From Candidatus Omnitrophota bacterium (GTDB lineage: Bacteria > Omnitrophota > Gorgyraeia > DAOVKU01): a stretch of 34,276 nt of DNA. Numbering within the stretch: position 1 is the first letter of the stretch; every line of letters starts with the position of its first letter. The position numbers and the translations under genes were made by a program. The stretch spans positions 1 through 34,276 of the forward strand of contig DAOVKU010000004.1 of the NCBI GenBank assembly GCA_030631665.1, given 5' to 3'. The notes beneath the pieces are model-generated. The model did no database searches. It was not told where the DNA came from and was given only the letters and a program-made list of their open reading frames with translations. Shown one piece after another: positions 31,894 through 34,276 of this stretch.

Positions 31894-34276
31894 ATGGATT
31901 TAGTTGTAACGCACACAGGAGGAGATTTTGATTCATTGGCTTGTCTTGTGGCAGCTAAGAAGATTTATCCCGATACCCACCTGTTTTTTCCGGGTTCTCA
32001 GGAAAAAACTGTCAGGGAGTTCATTTCTTTGTGTAAAGACTTAGTCAGAATAGAGAATGAAAAAGACATCAGGTTAAAAGAGATAACTCGACTTATAATT
32101 GTTGACACGCGCCTTAAAAATAGAATTGGCAAGGCCTCTGAATTGATAAATAAGAAGGGTGTTGAAATCCATATCTATGACCATCATCCGAAAACCCCCA
32201 ATGACATTAAAGCCGATTTCGAAATTTCGAGAAAGGTGGGCGCTACGGTTACCATTTTAATCGACTTAATAAGAAAGAAAAAAATTAAGATTTCACCCCT
32301 CGAAGCCACTATTATGGCCCTGGGTATTTACGAAGATACAGGCTCCCTTACCTTTAGAACTACCACCAAAGAGGATGTCGATGCAGTGAGCTTTTTAATT
32401 TCGAAAGGAGCAGATTTATCTGTAGTCTCCTCGTATTTAAATAGAGATTTGTCCGATGAAGAAATTTCGGTTTTAGTAAAGTTGCTTCAATCTACGCAGG
32501 TACATTTGATTAACGGCATAAAAGTAGCTATCTCCAGCATAAAAGCCCATCATTATATTGGAGACCTGGCGGTTTTAGTTCATAAGTTGATAGATATAGA
32601 AAATTTCAATGTATTTTTTCTTGTAGTTTGTATAAAGAACAAAGTTCATATTGTCGCTCGTTCTCGTCTTGAAATTGTAAATGTTGATAAAATAATGCGC
32701 AGATTTGGTGGTGGTGGTCATTTAACTGCAGCTTCAGCTGTTATCAAAGAAGCTGCTCTTTTTGATACAAAGAAAAGATTACTGGAAGTTCTTAAAAAAG
32801 AAATTAAGCCTTCTATTTGCGCTAAAGATATTATGCATTCACCGGTTAAAACGATAATGTCCGAACAGATTATAAGCGATGTCAGAAAAACTATGATTCG
32901 TTATAATTTGGGAGGAATGCCTGTTGTAGAACGAGGTAAATTAATTGGCATTATTAGCCGTAGCGATCTGGATAAAGCCATATATCATGGCTTTGGGCAT
33001 TCACGGGTGAAGGGTTACATGTCTACAGACCCAATAACAGTTATGCCGGATACCCCTATTTATAAACTTCAGGAGATTATGTTTGAAAAAGATATTGGCA
33101 GATTACCTGTATTGAGAAGGGAAAAATTAGTGGGGATTGTGAACCGGACCGACCTTTTGCGCAGCGTTCACGAAGAACTCATGATTTCAATGAAAGGCTC
33201 TGAAGAAAAGAAAGAAAAGAATAGAAAAATTTCGTTAGAAGAAAATGTCACTTATCTTTTAAAAAAACAACTACTTCCTGAGATTTTTGAGTTGCTGAAG
33301 GCTATTAGTGAACAAGCATTTAAGAAAAAGATGCGTGCTTATCTGGTTGGAGGATTTGTTAGAGATTTACTTTTGGGCGTAAAAAATTATGATATAGATA
33401 TTGTGGTTGAGGGTAACGCAAGCGAATTTGCCAGGAGTTTATTAAAGGTATTGGGGGGTAGAGTTATTACCCATAGTCGCTTCCAAACAGCTATTTTGGT
33501 TACGAAGTGGCCGGCTCGCCCTCATTTAGATAAGAAAATTCTAAGGATAGATATAGCTACTGCTCGCACAGAATATTATGAGTTTCCCGCGGCTTTACCA
33601 AAAGTGGAATTATCTTCTCTCAAAGAAGACTTATACAGGCGAGATTTCACTATTAATTCTATGGCTATTTCTTTAAGCAGGGATAGTTTTGGCGTTTTGA
33701 TAGATTTTTTTGGAGGCAGAGAAGATTTGGCAGCAGGAAAAATTAAGGTATTGCATAATTTGAGTTTCGTGGAAGACCCAACCAGGATATTCAGAGCCGT
33801 GCGTTTTGAGCAAAGATATAACTTTAAAATTAATAAACAGACGGAGCATTTAATTAAGACAGCCATTAGCCTGGATATGTTTGAAAAGGTAGCCGGGGAA
33901 CGCCTTAGAGAGGAGATAATCTATATTTTAAACGAAGAAAAACCGCTTAAAGGCATAAAAAGAATGGTTCAATTGCATGAACTGCGATTTATACATCCAA
34001 AAATAAAATGGTCAATTTCTCTGGAGAGATTTTTTAAAAAAACAAAACGTGAAATTAAATGGTTTGAAAAAATAAAAGCAGAAAAAATCGACAGCTGGCT
34101 CATATATTTTATGGCAATGCTTATCGATTTAACTTACAAGGAATCGCTTGAGGTTACTGACAGATTTGTACTTAGCAATACGCATAAAATGAAAATTTTG
34201 TCTTTTAAGAAGAATGCAAATGTAGTTACAAAAACCTTGAGGCAAAGGAGACTTCTACCAAGTCAGATTTATAATA
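31894..34276 (+). CDS. DHH-CBS-CBS-poly(A) polymerase/tRNA nucleotidyltransferase fusion (partial, runs off the end)
   Basis: The open frame of at least 794 codons from the ATG at 31894 continues past the window end. Domains in order: a DHH/DHHA1 phosphoesterase (about 1-305) with GDFDS, YDHHPKTP (Asp96-His98) and GGGGHLTAASA (272-276 core); two CBS domains (about 310-370 and 373-432); and a class II nucleotidyltransferase/poly(A) polymerase head (from about 480). The head has GGFVRDLLLG, catalytic Asp500 and Asp502 in YDIDIVVEG, RRDFTINSMAI and EDPTRIFRAVRFEQRY. Such fusions occur in bacteria including Aquifex and Thermotoga relatives, where they act in CCA or A addition to tRNA. CBS domains may sense adenylates. 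Which nucleotides are added cannot be decided here. Confidence 0.93.
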   Translation, partial: MDLVVTHTGGDFDSLACLVAAKKIYPDTHLFFPGSQEKTVREFISLCKDLVRIENEKDIRLKEITRLIIVDTRLKNRIGKASELINKKGVEIHIYDHHPKTPNDIKADFEISRKVGATVTILIDLIRKKKIKISPLEATIMALGIYEDTGSLTFRTTTKEDVDAVSFLISKGADLSVVSSYLNRDLSDEEISVLVKLLQSTQVHLINGIKVAISSIKAHHYIGDLAVLVHKLIDIENFNVFFLVVCIKNKVHIVARSRLEIVNVDKIMRRFGGGGHLTAASAVIKEAALFDTKKRLLEVLKKEIKPSICAKDIMHSPVKTIMSEQIISDVRKTMIRYNLGGMPVVERGKLIGIISRSDLDKAIYHGFGHSRVKGYMSTDPITVMPDTPIYKLQEIMFEKDIGRLPVLRREKLVGIVNRTDLLRSVHEELMISMKGSEEKKEKNRKISLEENVTYLLKKQLLPEIFELLKAISEQAFKKKMRAYLVGGFVRDLLLGVKNYDIDIVVEGNASEFARSLLKVLGGRVITHSRFQTAILVTKWPARPHLDKKILRIDIATARTEYYEFPAALPKVELSSLKEDLYRRDFTINSMAISLSRDSFGVLIDFFGGREDLAAGKIKVLHNLSFVEDPTRIFRAVRFEQRYNFKINKQTEHLIKTAISLDMFEKVAGERLREEIIYILNEEKPLKGIKRMVQLHELRFIHPKIKWSISLERFFKKTKREIKWFEKIKAEKIDSWLIYFMAMLIDLTYKESLEVTDRFVLSNTHKMKILSFKKNANVVTKTLRQRRLLPSQIYN

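Overview
The window is an A+T-rich bacterial chromosome segment, coding mostly on the + strand. The organism is probably a Gram-negative (diderm) anaerobe. This rests on a type II fatty-acid cluster, an LpxL/HtrB-family acyltransferase, a predicted lipoprotein, and an acyl-CoA dehydrogenase next to an ETF whose alpha subunit carries a ferredoxin domain. Gene style, short-spaced operons and dispersed GC-rich palindromes in an A+T-rich background recall candidate phyla such as Omnitrophota. That placement is an impression, not something the sequence proves.

Layout. 1-3846: fabH (3' part), fabD, fabG, acpP, fabF. 4056-7282: acyl-CoA dehydrogenase, etfB and a ferredoxin-fused etfA. 7447-11013: smc behind a good sigma70-type promoter. 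11035-12201 (minus): GAF-GGDEF diguanylate cyclase, convergent with smc and starting from a consensus promoter almost on its start codon. 12260-17512: riboflavin operon with promoter, FMN riboswitch with an enlarged arm, terminator, ribBA, ribH, nusB, a PHP phosphoesterase, ribD and ribE. 17670-18587: LpxL-like acyltransferase. 18685-18762: tRNA-Pro(CGG).

18743-24055 is the unusual part. A perfect 21-bp copy of the 3' end of tRNA-Pro recurs 5.3 kb downstream and brackets a genomic island. Inside are two tandem degenerate copies of the tRNA's 3' three-quarters, then a run of same-strand ORFs, each followed by an attC-like imperfect palindrome with integron half-sites (about RYYYAAC ... GTTRRRY). 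This is an integron cassette array without a visible integrase (a CALIN), with seven or eight cassettes. They encode a 28-aa lysine-rich peptide, a secreted protein, a TIR/SEFIR protein, a two-helix membrane protein, a HEPN-like protein with an Rx4H motif, a one-helix membrane protein and an FRG-domain protein. TIR, HEPN and FRG domains are recurrent in anti-phage or stress-response proteins, so the array looks like a defence-enriched cassette store parked in a tRNA gene.

24108-34276: B12-type radical SAM protein, acylphosphatase, metallophosphoesterase, NAD-dependent DNA ligase, small lipoprotein, iron-containing alcohol dehydrogenase, MBL-fold hydrolase, XerC/D recombinase, and a large DHH-CBS-CBS-poly(A) polymerase/tRNA nucleotidyltransferase fusion that runs off the window end.
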